Assembly: GCA_963826035.1 (NCBI GenBank)
Contig: CAWGVZ010000015.1
Span: forward strand, 248,001 to 312,000
DNA length: 64,000 nt
Source: Actinophytocola sp963826035
GTDB taxonomy: Bacteria > Actinomycetota > Actinomycetes > Mycobacteriales > Pseudonocardiaceae
Reading direction: 5' to 3'
Under the pieces are notes generated by a model. It ran no database searches. It was not told the origin of the DNA and worked only from the letters and a program-made list of their open reading frames with translations. How positions within the stretch are numbered: the stretch's first letter is position 1; the number at the start of each line of letters is the position of its first letter. Shown here in pieces: positions 50,574 to 59,209 of this stretch. Both the position numbers and the translations under genes were made by a program.

Positions 50574-51245
50574 ATGGTGACCAACACTTTTAATTCCGGG
50601 GAGGCGGAACAGCCCGATGTCGCCCACCAGATCAGCGCCGTTCGCCGGAAGGTCGGCAGCCGGACGATGGCCGAGGAGGAGGCTCGGGTGGTCACGGTGA
50701 GCCGGGTGTACGACACCGATGTCGACGATCTGTGGGACGCGTGCACGAATCCCGAGCGCATTCCCAGGTGGTTCCTTCCGGTGTCGGGTGAGCTGCGGCT
50801 GGGAGGTCGCTTCCAGTTGGAGAACCACGCCGGCGGCACGATCGAGAGCTGTGACCCGCCGAAGAGCTTCTCCTCGACCTGGGAGTACGACGGCGACGTC
50901 AGCTGGATCGAGCTCCGCGTCACGGCCGAGGCCGGCGGCGCCCGCTTCGAACTGGACCACATCTGTCCGGTGAACGATCACTGGACGAGGTACGGCCCCG
51001 GCGCACCGGGCATCGGCTGGGACTTCTCGCTCCAGGGGCTCACCAGGCATCTGGCCTCCGGCGGCCAGGTGGACTCGGACGAGTTCCAGGCGTGGATGAT
51101 GTCGGACGAAGGCAAGCAGTTCGTGCTCCTGGCGAGCGAGTCCTGGTACGAGGCCATGGTGGCGGCGGGCGGCGACCCGGCCGAGGCCCGCAAGCAGGCC
51201 GATCGCTGCAGCGCCAGCTACCGCGGTGAAGAGGAGCCGGCCTGA
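50574..51245 (+). CDS. SRPBCC/AHSA1-like protein
   Basis: A 223-residue START-like domain protein. TVSRVYDTDVDDLWDACTNP and RIPRWFLPVSGELRLGG are the hallmark strands of the AHSA1 subfamily, whose members bind hydrophobic ligands; many sit in toxin or stress operons. GGAGGCTAACAACGC precedes the ATG. Ligand unknown. Ends within the convergent MmcQ gene by 28 bases. Confidence 0.85.
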   Translation: MVTNTFNSGEAEQPDVAHQISAVRRKVGSRTMAEEEARVVTVSRVYDTDVDDLWDACTNPERIPRWFLPVSGELRLGGRFQLENHAGGTIESCDPPKSFSSTWEYDGDVSWIELRVTAEAGGARFELDHICPVNDHWTRYGPGAPGIGWDFSLQGLTRHLASGGQVDSDEFQAWMMSDEGKQFVLLASESWYEAMVAAGGDPAEARKQADRCSASYRGEEEPA

Positions 51246-51601
51246 TCAAGCAGCGCCGCCAGCTTTTTGGGCGCCTGTAATCGGTACGCCTCGGTGAGCA
51301 GCTCGCGTACCTCGGTCCAGTCGACCCGTCCCCGGTCGAGTCGCAGGCCCGCCCAGCCGTGCGTGCCGAGGTAGCTCGGAACGTAGAACCGGTCGGGGTC
51401 GGAGCCGACCAGTGCGGACTGCTCGCCGGGCCCCGCCTTGAACGCCACGCCGACCACGCCGTCGCCGTGGTGGTCGTCGAGGAAATAGCCGAACGTCTTG
51501 TGGCGCACGGCAAGGGTGAGGTGTTGGGTGCCGGTAGCCGTCGCCTCCGGCAGCTCGACGACGATCGCGGTGACTCGCTGACGGAGCCGGGTGGTGGACA
51601 T
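51218..51601 (-). CDS. MmcQ/YjbR-family protein
   Basis: A 127-residue protein of the MmcQ/YjbR fold, a cyclophilin-like DNA-binding-related domain of unclear function. Typical features are the HKTFGYFLDD strand, DRFYVPSYLGTHGWAGLRL and the final YRLQAPKKLAA helix. ATG start; 61 bases separate it from the SOS box of the divergent radical SAM gene. Confidence 0.85.
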   Translation of the reverse strand: MSTTRLRQRVTAIVVELPEATATGTQHLTLAVRHKTFGYFLDDHHGDGVVGVAFKAGPGEQSALVGSDPDRFYVPSYLGTHGWAGLRLDRGRVDWTEVRELLTEAYRLQAPKKLAALLDQAGSSSPR

Positions 51602-51662
51602 GCGAGCAGGCTAGCTCCGGGGTCCGACATTTTTGGCGCCGCGCGCTCGGATTGACACTGCA

Positions 51663-51678
51663 TCGAACATGTGTTCGA
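51663..51678. promoter_or_regulatory. SOS (LexA) box
   Basis: TCGAACATGTGTTCGA is a perfect palindromic match to the actinobacterial LexA site. It lies 10 bases before the GTG start of the radical SAM gene, just after a TTGACA -35-like hexamer (51652-51657). It should place the gene in the DNA-damage regulon. Confidence 0.9.
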
Positions 51679-51687
51679 CTATCGATC

Positions 51688-53586
51688 GTGCGATGGGACA
51701 GCCAGCGAGTAGACCGCCAAGGTCAGCAGGCTCTGCCGGGGCTGCCGGGCCTCGTGCGCAGCGTACGTACCCCAGAGTTCGCCGGCATGGTCTTCCACGA
51801 GGTGCACGCGAAGTCCGTGCTGAACAAGGTTCCCGGCCAGTCGCGGATGCCGTTCGGCTGGACGGTCAACCCGTACCGCGGCTGCAGTCACGGCTGCCGC
51901 TACTGCCTCGCCGGCGACACCCCGATCCTAATGGCCGACGGCCGCACCCGGCCGCTCGCCGAACTCCGGGTCGGCGACGAAATCTATGGCACCGAACGGA
52001 TCGGCGGTCGCCGCCGGTACGTCACCACTCGGGTGCTCGCGCACTGGCCCACCGTCAAACCCGCCTACCGCCTCACTTTGCGCGACGGCACGCAGCTGAT
52101 CGCCAGCGGTGATCACCGGTTCCTCACCGACCGCGGCTGGCGCCACGTCCACACCGGCACGCGCGCGGCCATGCGCCCGGGCGACCGGTTCGTCGGCACC
52201 GGACAGTTCGCGACGCCGCCGAAGGGCGGCCCCGACTACCGCTACGGGTACCTGTCCGCCGTGGCCGGCGGCTACGGGCAACCCACGGCCGCCAAAGTCC
52301 TTGCCAGGGCACAGGACTACCTCACGGGCGACGAACCGGTCAGCCTGCCGGTCATCCGTCCCGAGGTGCCGAACGAGGAGTGGCACAAGGGATTCCTCGC
52401 CGGCGTGTTCGATGTGGACGGTGCGCTGACCAGAGGCGGGTTGCGGGTGGCGCGCACCAATCGTGCCGGCCTGCCGGCGATCGCGTCCGCCTTGCTGCGC
52501 TTCGACTTCGCGTTCGCTCTGGAGGACGGCGGCAAGCGCAGCGCGGTCACCCGGGTCCGGCTGGTCGGCGGCCTCACCGAACAGTTGCGGTTCCTGCACA
52601 CGGTCGACCCGGCCAACACCACCGACGGCGCACTCAACGGCATCGCCACCAGGGGCGCCGAACGCCTCGGGCTCGTCTCCGTGGAGCCGCTCGGCCTCGA
52701 CCTGCCGCTGTTCGACATCACCACCGGCACGGGCGACTTCATCGCGAACGGCGTGGTGAGCCACAACTGTTTCGCCCGGAACTCGCACACCTACCTCGAT
52801 CTCGACGCCGGGCAGGACTTCGACTCCCAGATCATCGTGAAGGTCAACGCGGCCGAGGTCCTCACCAGGCAACTGCGCTCGCCGCGCTGGAACCGCGAGC
52901 ACGTGGCCATGGGCACGAACACCGACCCGTACCAACGTGCCGAGGGCCGCTACCAGCTCATGCCAGGCATCATCCGCGCGCTGGCCGACAGCGGCACGCC
53001 GTTCAACATCCTCACGAAGGGCACGGTGCTGTCGCGCGACCTGCCGCTCCTGTCGACGGTCAGCGCCGACGTGCCGGTGGGCGTGGGCGTGTCCATCGCG
53101 CTGATCGACCGCGAGGTGCAGCGCAACCTCGAACCGGGCACCGCCAGCCCGCAGGCCAGGCTCGAACTGGTCCGCAAGATCGTCGACGCCGGCCTGCCGT
53201 GCGGTGTGTTCGTGGCACCCGTGCTGCCCGGCCTCAGCGACTCCACCGAGCAGCTCGACAGTCTCCTGGCCGCCATCGCCGACACGGGCGCGTCCGGCGC
53301 CACGGTGCTCCCGCTGCACCTGCGTCCCGGCGCGCGGGAGTGGTTCGCCACCTGGCTCGGCCAGGAACACCCGCACCTGGTTCCCCAGTACCGGCGGATC
53401 TACGCGAAGGGCAGCAACGCCGACGCCCGGTACCGGCGGTGGCTCGGTGCCCGCGTCGGGCCGCTGTTACGCCGGCACGGGTTGGACACGAAGGATCGTG
53501 AGCCCGACAGGTGGCCGGAGGGCAGCCTGGCGGACGGTGCCGAGGTGAGCGTTCCCGTGCGGCAGGAACAGCTGGAACTCCTCTAG
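51688..53586 (+). CDS. Rv2578c-family radical SAM protein interrupted by an intein
   Basis: The coding frame is 632 residues, but 288 of them (73-360) are an intein. The spliced protein (~344 residues) has a radical SAM CSHGCRYC motif, then RNSHTYLDLDAGQDFDSQI and GTNTDPYQRAEGRY as in spore photoproduct lyase-like proteins. The start is the GTG at 51688 (RWDSQRV), which aligns with Rv2578c; earlier in-frame codons cover the promoter and SOS box. A perfect SOS box and the homology suggest a role in DNA repair or damage response. The exact reaction is unknown. Confidence 0.93.
   Translation: MRWDSQRVDRQGQQALPGLPGLVRSVRTPEFAGMVFHEVHAKSVLNKVPGQSRMPFGWTVNPYRGCSHGCRYCLAGDTPILMADGRTRPLAELRVGDEIYGTERIGGRRRYVTTRVLAHWPTVKPAYRLTLRDGTQLIASGDHRFLTDRGWRHVHTGTRAAMRPGDRFVGTGQFATPPKGGPDYRYGYLSAVAGGYGQPTAAKVLARAQDYLTGDEPVSLPVIRPEVPNEEWHKGFLAGVFDVDGALTRGGLRVARTNRAGLPAIASALLRFDFAFALEDGGKRSAVTRVRLVGGLTEQLRFLHTVDPANTTDGALNGIATRGAERLGLVSVEPLGLDLPLFDITTGTGDFIANGVVSHNCFARNSHTYLDLDAGQDFDSQIIVKVNAAEVLTRQLRSPRWNREHVAMGTNTDPYQRAEGRYQLMPGIIRALADSGTPFNILTKGTVLSRDLPLLSTVSADVPVGVGVSIALIDREVQRNLEPGTASPQARLELVRKIVDAGLPCGVFVAPVLPGLSDSTEQLDSLLAAIADTGASGATVLPLHLRPGAREWFATWLGQEHPHLVPQYRRIYAKGSNADARYRRWLGARVGPLLRRHGLDTKDREPDRWPEGSLADGAEVSVPVRQEQLELL
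51904..52767 (+). other. intein within the [4Fe-4S] motif of the radical SAM protein
   Basis: The 288-residue intein begins with Cys (CLAGDTPILMADG, block A) and ends VVSHN with the extein +1 residue Cys. Block B is ASGDHRFLTD. A LAGLIDADG-like LAGVFDVDGAL motif marks a homing endonuclease, apparently with only one clear copy. The insertion lies between Tyr72 and the third cluster cysteine, so cluster assembly needs splicing. Confidence 0.95.
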
Positions 53587-53639
53587 CCACCACTGACTCC
53601 GCCCGAGGTTCGACTGCACGCGACCTCCTCGGGTGGCCT

Positions 53640-53673
53640 GGGTGTGCGGGGGCCGGCATGCCCCCGCACACCC
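53640..53673. terminator. strong hairpin terminator
   Basis: GGGTGTGCGGGGGC pairs perfectly with GCCCCCGCACACCC (14 bp, 6-base loop). It follows the radical SAM gene and precedes the VOC gene. Confidence 0.8.
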
Positions 53674-53689
53674 AACTACCGTGGCGGAC

Positions 53690-54067
53690 ATGACGGACCG
53701 ACCGACCATGACCGTCGTGAGCACGGTGCTCGACTCGCCGGATCCGGGCGCCCTGGCGGAGTTCTACCACCGCCTGCTGGGCTGGCCCTACGGCGACCGG
53801 TATCCGGAGTGGGTGACGTTGCGGGCGCCCGGCGGCACCGGGCTGTCGTTCCAGTGGGAAGGGCGGTATCGTCGGCCCGTCTGGCCGGCTTCGGAGCACG
53901 AGCAGCAGCAGTCCCTGCATCTGGACATCGAGGTCCAGGACTTGGACGCGGCGGTGTCCCATGCACTTTCAGTGGGCGCCGAACTGGCCGAGTTCCAGCC
54001 GCAGGAGCACGTGCGGGTGTGCCTGGACCCGGACGGCCACCCGTTCTGCTTCTTCGTGCACCAGTAG
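53690..54067 (+). CDS. VOC-superfamily protein
   Basis: A 125-residue glyoxalase-like protein (TVVSTVLDSPDPGALAEFY ... HLDIEVQDLDAAVSHALSVG ... CLDPDGHPFCFFV). It has the same single-domain architecture as the VOC protein at 5735. ATG start just after the terminator; monocistronic or followed by the lipoprotein gene 14 bases away. Substrate unknown. Confidence 0.82.
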   Translation: MTDRPTMTVVSTVLDSPDPGALAEFYHRLLGWPYGDRYPEWVTLRAPGGTGLSFQWEGRYRRPVWPASEHEQQQSLHLDIEVQDLDAAVSHALSVGAELAEFQPQEHVRVCLDPDGHPFCFFVHQ

Positions 54068-54081
54068 GTCATCATGAGCTC

Positions 54082-55164
54082 ATGTGGCGGCTGTGGTGTG
54101 TTCTCGCGCTCGGATGTGTTCTCGTCGGATGCACCTCACGCGGAGATGCCGCCCAGGAGGGTCCGGCTGCGCTCGACGTGGCATCGTTGCGGGTGACGGG
54201 AACCGAGCAGATCCGAGGCGAGGGACTGGCCCGTCTTTCGTCGGACGGTACTCGCCTGCTGTGGCTCCACGGCGAGCCCTGCGTCACCGCACTTGACGGC
54301 TCCGCGAAGCGGTGTGTCGACCGAAGGGACGTGCGCCCCGGCATGGACCGCGCGGAGTGGTCACCGGACGGCACGAAGGTCGTGTTCACCAACGATTTCT
54401 GGACCGCGTTCGACGAGCCGGACATCTGGGTCTTCGACGTGATGTCGGGCCGACTCCGCAACCTTACCGACGACTCGCGGGACGAGTTCGGCCTGGGCGA
54501 GCCGGATCCGGACGCACACCTCGACCTGCTGCCGTCCTGGTCGCCGGATGGCAGGACGATCCGGTTCGCCCGCGGCCACAGCGGTTCGAAGACCGTTGAC
54601 CTGATGTCGGTTCCCGCTGAGGGCGGGCCGGTGTCGCCGGGCCGCGACATCCCGTGTGCTGCGACACTGCTGACCGAACTCGACTGGTCGGGTGAACACG
54701 TCGCGTGGTCCTGCGGTGCGTCCGAACCCGAGCTTTGGCTGGCTGACCAGGCCGGTGGGGAACCGAGAGCCGCGTTGCCCGGCCTGGAGTACGACGGGCA
54801 CCGGGCGCTGTCGTTCTCACCCGACGGGCAGTGGCTCCTGATCGACTCGACGGCCAGGTACATGGAGAACAGTCCCGTGCCCGGGCCGGCGCGGGTGGTG
54901 CCCACCGACGGCGGCGAGCCGGTGCCGGTGGCCGACGGTGCGGTCGGGTACCCGGCCTGGGCGCCGGGAGGCCACGCGATCGCCTATCTCGACCTGCACA
55001 ACGCAGTTTACGTGGTGGCCGAGCCGGGTGGCGAACCCCGGAAGGTGCACGAGGCCGAGGTTCAGGCCATGGCCGCGCCGGACGGCATCCGCCTGAACTG
55101 GACGCCGAATGCGATGTTGATCCTCGCGGACGGCGAACTGACCCTGCTCGGCTTGGCGGCTTAG
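54082..55164 (+). CDS. TolB-like beta-propeller lipoprotein
   Basis: A 360-residue protein. The signal peptide ends in a lipobox (VLVGC). Several WSPDG/FSPDG blades (e.g. AEWSPDGTKVVFTN, PSWSPDGRTIRFA, LSFSPDGQWLLI) form a TolB-type beta-propeller displayed on the cell surface. Start is the ATG at 54082. Probably a binding or scaffolding protein; no catalytic motif. Ends overlapping the stop of the convergent XRE gene. Confidence 0.83.
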   Translation: MWRLWCVLALGCVLVGCTSRGDAAQEGPAALDVASLRVTGTEQIRGEGLARLSSDGTRLLWLHGEPCVTALDGSAKRCVDRRDVRPGMDRAEWSPDGTKVVFTNDFWTAFDEPDIWVFDVMSGRLRNLTDDSRDEFGLGEPDPDAHLDLLPSWSPDGRTIRFARGHSGSKTVDLMSVPAEGGPVSPGRDIPCAATLLTELDWSGEHVAWSCGASEPELWLADQAGGEPRAALPGLEYDGHRALSFSPDGQWLLIDSTARYMENSPVPGPARVVPTDGGEPVPVADGAVGYPAWAPGGHAIAYLDLHNAVYVVAEPGGEPRKVHEAEVQAMAAPDGIRLNWTPNAMLILADGELTLLGLAA

Positions 55165-56150
55165 CGGGGCCAGTCCCACCGGACGCAGAACGTGCCCGGC
55201 CCGAAGTCGAGCGCGACCGCGTGCGCCTTGCCGTTCGCGTTCACCTCGACCTTGCGCCGCGTGATCGTCTGCTCCTCCGGGTCCACCGTGTACAGCTCGC
55301 AGTAGGCCGGCAGCGTGCGCGGGTCGAACTGCAGCTCGAGCACGAACTCCCGCACGGGAGTGGTGAACTTGCGGCAGTAGCTGTCGTCGCCGCGGGAGTA
55401 CGGCGGCCCCGGGTGGTTGAGCGCGTACTCGAGGATCACCGTGTCGCCACGGGCCAGGGGCGCGTCGAGCAGGATCTCCGCGGCGATCAGCCCGGCCGCC
55501 TCGTCCTGTGCGACCCGCCCGATCCGGCACGACTGCAACGCCACGATCTCCGGGAACGGCCGGCCGACGCGCTCGAGGTCGTAGACGGTCAGCGTGCGGT
55601 CCACGCCGTCCCGCTCGGCGCGCAGCACCTGCTTGACGGCGATCCGCTGGTCACCGCGGTCGAGCGCGATCTCCATCCGGTCGTGCTGGCTGAGCTTGGT
55701 CAGCGCCGTCTCGGTGGTGAAGTCGATCCGCTTGAGGAGCTTGGACACGGGCTCGCGTTCGGGCCACATGGCCTCGATCGGCACCCGCGAGGACTCCCGC
55801 TGCACCCGCCCACGCGGCCGGGGCGGACCGAGCAGCGCGATCAGCGAGCCGGCGGCGACGCCGAGCACGGACTCCAGATGACCAAGTGCGGCCAGCGACT
55901 CGGCGCGTTCCGGCCGGCGCCGGCCCGACTGCCAGTAGCTGAGCGCGGTCACGCTGACCGACACGCCACGCGCCCGCAGGCGGTACTGGATCCGGTCGAG
56001 GCTCAGGCCACTCGCCTGAATGGCGGTGCGCAGCGCCGTGGGGAACGCGTCGGCCGCCAGGTTGTCCACCGGGTGGGTCGACAGGGTCCGTCGCAGGTCG
56101 CCCGCTCGGTGAAGTTCTCGAACTGGTTCGCGGGTCGCGCCGCCACCCAT
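55161..56150 (-). CDS. XRE-family regulator with large C-terminal domain
   Basis: A 329-residue protein. A Cro/C1 helix-turn-helix near the N-terminus (QASGLSLDRIQYRLRARGVS ... ALSYWQSGRRRPER, ~46-81) is followed by a ~200-residue domain rich in beta strands with no named family. Conserved in actinobacteria beside aspS-type loci by recollection. ATG at 56150. Regulatory targets unknown. Confidence 0.75.
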   Translation of the reverse strand: MGGGATREPVRELHRAGDLRRTLSTHPVDNLAADAFPTALRTAIQASGLSLDRIQYRLRARGVSVSVTALSYWQSGRRRPERAESLAALGHLESVLGVAAGSLIALLGPPRPRGRVQRESSRVPIEAMWPEREPVSKLLKRIDFTTETALTKLSQHDRMEIALDRGDQRIAVKQVLRAERDGVDRTLTVYDLERVGRPFPEIVALQSCRIGRVAQDEAAGLIAAEILLDAPLARGDTVILEYALNHPGPPYSRGDDSYCRKFTTPVREFVLELQFDPRTLPAYCELYTVDPEEQTITRRKVEVNANGKAHAVALDFGPGTFCVRWDWPR

Positions 56151-56366
56151 CGTGGTCTCCCTGCGTTCTCCCCCAGCGTTTACCTACCACCTGGTAACCG
56201 ACACCCTACGGTGTGCGGAGGGCCCTTGGTAGCCATCACGTTAAATCCGCGCGTGATCAAGGTGCTGCGCACCGTGATCGTAGCGCCGGAAACCTGCTGG
56301 ACGGAACCATCATCCGGTTGGCTAGCCTGCAGGTTAATTCATCAGGTCGACAGGAGAGAGCACGCC

Positions 56367-58148
56367 GTGATCCGCACGCACGAGGCCGGGACGCTTCGCC
56401 CCGAACTCACCGGGGAAACAGTCACGTTGAGCGGCTGGGTGGCCCGGCGGCGCGATCACGGCGGCGTGATCTTCGTCGATCTCCGTGACGCGTCCGGCGT
56501 CGCGCAGGTGGTGTTCCGCGAGGGCGAGATGGCCGAGCGCGCCCACCAGCTGCGGTCGGAGTTCTGTGTCCGGGTGGTCGGTGAGGTGTCCCGGCGTCCC
56601 GAGGGCAACGAGAACGCCGAGATCCCCACGGGCGAGGTCGAGGTGCTGGTCACCGAGCTGGAGGTGCTGAGCGAGTCCGCGCCCCTGCCGTTCCAGCTCG
56701 ACGAGCACCTGACGGTCGGCGAGGACGTCCGGCTGCGCCACCGCTCCCTGGACCTGCGCCGGTCCGGTCCGGCCCGCGCCATGCGGATGCGCAGCGAGGC
56801 GAACCGGATCGCCCGCGACGTGCTGCACCGCGAGAACTTCCTCGAGGTCGAGACCCCCACTCTCACTCGCTCCACCCCGGAGGGCGCCCGCGACTTCGTG
56901 GTGCCCGCCCGCCTGCAGCCCGGCTCCTGGTACGCGCTCCCGCAGTCGCCGCAGCTGTTCAAGCAGCTGCTGATGGTCGGCGGTCTCGAGCGGTACTACC
57001 AGCTCGCCCGCTGCTACCGGGACGAGGACTTCCGCGCCGACCGGCAGCCGGAGTTCACCCAGCTCGACATCGAGATGAGCTTCGTCGAACAGGACGACGT
57101 GATCGCCCTCGGCGAGAAGATCATCGCGGCGCTGTGGCGGGAGTTGGCCGACCACGAGATCACGCTGCCCATCCCCAGGATGACCTACGCCGACGCGATG
57201 GCCCGCTACGGCACCGACAAGCCCGACCTGCGCTTCGGCCTCGAGCTGACCGAGCTGACCGAGTACTTCGCGGAGACGCCGTTCCGCGTGTTCCGCGCAC
57301 CGTACGTCGGCGCGGTCGTCATGCCGGGCGGCGCCGACCAGCCGCGTCGCCAGCTGGACGCCTGGCAGGAGTGGGCCAAGCAGCGCGGTGCCAAGGGCCT
57401 CGCGTACGTCCTGGTGAACGCCGACGGCACGCTCGCCGGCCCGGTCGCCAAGAACCTGTCCGAAACCGAGCGCGATGGCCTGGCCAAGGCCACCGGCGCC
57501 AACCCGGGCGACTGCGTCTTCTTCGCGGCCAACACCCCGGCCGAGGCTCGCGCCCTGCTCGGCGCCGCCCGCGTCGAGATCGGCCATCGGCTCGGCCTGA
57601 TCGACGAGTCCGACTGGTCGTTCGTGTGGGTGGTCGACGCACCGATGTTCGAGGAGGCCGAGGCCGCCCGCAGCGCCGGTGACGTCGCGGTCGGCGGCGG
57701 CCGCTGGACGGCTGTGCACCACGCGTTCACCTCGCCGAACCCCGACTGGATGGACCGGTTCGAGCAGGACCCGGGCAACGCGCTCGCCTATGCCTACGAC
57801 ATCGTCTGCAACGGCAACGAGATCGGCGGCGGCTCGATCCGTATCCACCAGGCCGACGTGCAGAAGCGCGTCTTCGGGGTCATGGGCATCTCCGAGGAGG
57901 ACGCCGAGGAGAAGTTCGGCTTCCTGCTGGACGCGTTCAAGTACGGCCCGCCCCCGCACGGCGGCATCGCCATCGGCTGGGACCGCACGGTCATGCTGCT
58001 GGCAGGGGAGTCGTCGATCCGTGACGTCATCGCCTTCCCGAAGACCGGGGGCGGCCACGACCCGCTGACCGGCGCACCCGCGCCGATCACCGCGGCGCAG
58101 CGCAAGGAGGCGGGCGTGGACGCACAGCCGGTGCCGGCCAAGGCGTAA
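56367..58148 (+). CDS. aspS: aspartyl-tRNA synthetase
   Basis: A 593-residue class IIb synthetase: OB-fold anticodon domain (LSGWVARRRDHGGVIFVDLRD), class II motif 2 (YYQLARCYRDEDFRADRQPE), the bacterial GAD insertion domain, and motif 3 (GGIAIGWDRTVMLLAG). It charges tRNA-Asp and, in actinobacteria lacking AsnRS-independent routes, may be non-discriminating. GTG start behind CAGGAGAG. Downstream gene follows after 5 bases. Confidence 0.97.
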   Translation: MIRTHEAGTLRPELTGETVTLSGWVARRRDHGGVIFVDLRDASGVAQVVFREGEMAERAHQLRSEFCVRVVGEVSRRPEGNENAEIPTGEVEVLVTELEVLSESAPLPFQLDEHLTVGEDVRLRHRSLDLRRSGPARAMRMRSEANRIARDVLHRENFLEVETPTLTRSTPEGARDFVVPARLQPGSWYALPQSPQLFKQLLMVGGLERYYQLARCYRDEDFRADRQPEFTQLDIEMSFVEQDDVIALGEKIIAALWRELADHEITLPIPRMTYADAMARYGTDKPDLRFGLELTELTEYFAETPFRVFRAPYVGAVVMPGGADQPRRQLDAWQEWAKQRGAKGLAYVLVNADGTLAGPVAKNLSETERDGLAKATGANPGDCVFFAANTPAEARALLGAARVEIGHRLGLIDESDWSFVWVVDAPMFEEAEAARSAGDVAVGGGRWTAVHHAFTSPNPDWMDRFEQDPGNALAYAYDIVCNGNEIGGGSIRIHQADVQKRVFGVMGISEEDAEEKFGFLLDAFKYGPPPHGGIAIGWDRTVMLLAGESSIRDVIAFPKTGGGHDPLTGAPAPITAAQRKEAGVDAQPVPAKA

Positions 58149-58153
58149 AGGCC

Positions 58154-59095
58154 GTGCTGCACCTACGAGTCATCTGCCAGGCGGAACAGACCGACGAGAT
58201 TCTCGGCCTGCTGCGCGACCATCCAGGTGCGGCGCACGTGGTGTTGCACCGCGGCGCCGCTGTCATGCCGCCCGGTGACGTCATCGAGGCCGACGTCGCC
58301 AGGGAGGCGGCCGACCAGCTGATCACGGCGTTGTGCGGTCTCGGTGTCGACCACACGGGCGGGATCACGCTGGAGCAGGTCGACACGGCGCTGTCCGACG
58401 CGGCGGACGAGGCCGAGGAGGCGGCACCCGGGGACGGGGCCGACGCCGTGGTCTGGGAGGAGTTGCTGGTCAGGACGGGGGAGGAGTCCCGGCTCAACGT
58501 CACCTTCCTCGCGTTCATGGCGATCGCGTGCCTGCTGGCGGCGGTCGGCGTGATCACCGACTCGCCGGTCACGCTGGTGGGCGCGATGGTGGTCGGCCCC
58601 GAGTTCGGGCCGCTGGCGGCGGTCGCCGTCGGGCTGGCGCGGCGGCGCTGGGACCTCGTGCGGCGCGCATCGGTGGTGCTCGCCGTGGGCTTCCCGCTGG
58701 CCATGCTGGTCACGGCGGGCGGCACGGCGCTGGGCAGCGCGGTCGGGCTGTTCGACGCGTCGGCGCTGACGGGGGAGCACGAGGTGGACTTCGTGTTCGA
58801 TGTCGGGCCGTGGTCGCTGATCGTGGCGGTGCTGGCCGGCGCGGCCGGCATGCTGTCCATGACCTCGGCCAAGTCCGCCGCGCTCGTCGGCGTCTTCATC
58901 TCGGTCACCACGATCCCGGCGGCGGGCTACGCGAGCGTCGCGGCGATCCTCGGCGACTGGAGCCGGTTTTTCGGCTCGGTGGGACAGCTGGCGGTGAACC
59001 TGGTCGGCATCGTGGTGGCGGCGGTCGTGGTACTCCTGATGCGTAAGGGCACGTGGACGGTGCCCGACGCCGGGCGGCCGCTGTCGTCGGGATGA
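58154..59095 (+). CDS. DUF389 membrane protein
   Basis: A 313-residue protein. The N-terminal ~110 residues are soluble (LHLRVICQAEQTDEILGLL), followed by about six membrane helices with the DUF389 signature TLVGAMVVGPEFGPLAAVAVGL. The family (TIGR00341-like) has no established function. GTG start 5 bases after aspS; possibly co-transcribed. Confidence 0.88.
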   Translation: MLHLRVICQAEQTDEILGLLRDHPGAAHVVLHRGAAVMPPGDVIEADVAREAADQLITALCGLGVDHTGGITLEQVDTALSDAADEAEEAAPGDGADAVVWEELLVRTGEESRLNVTFLAFMAIACLLAAVGVITDSPVTLVGAMVVGPEFGPLAAVAVGLARRRWDLVRRASVVLAVGFPLAMLVTAGGTALGSAVGLFDASALTGEHEVDFVFDVGPWSLIVAVLAGAAGMLSMTSAKSAALVGVFISVTTIPAAGYASVAAILGDWSRFFGSVGQLAVNLVGIVVAAVVVLLMRKGTWTVPDAGRPLSSG

Positions 59096-59209
59096 CCTCG
59101 CAACGTGTCCGACACGAAGCTGTTCTCGTTAATTATCCCCAGATTGTGGCTACTTGATCGATAGACACAGCTACGGTCGGTGGTACGAGCGGGAGTAGGG
59201 TCTGAGGAG

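Noticed and set aside
53644..54081. N-terminal extension of the TolB-like protein
   Set aside because: It would be the shifted frame of the VOC gene; a signal peptide begins cleanly at 54082.
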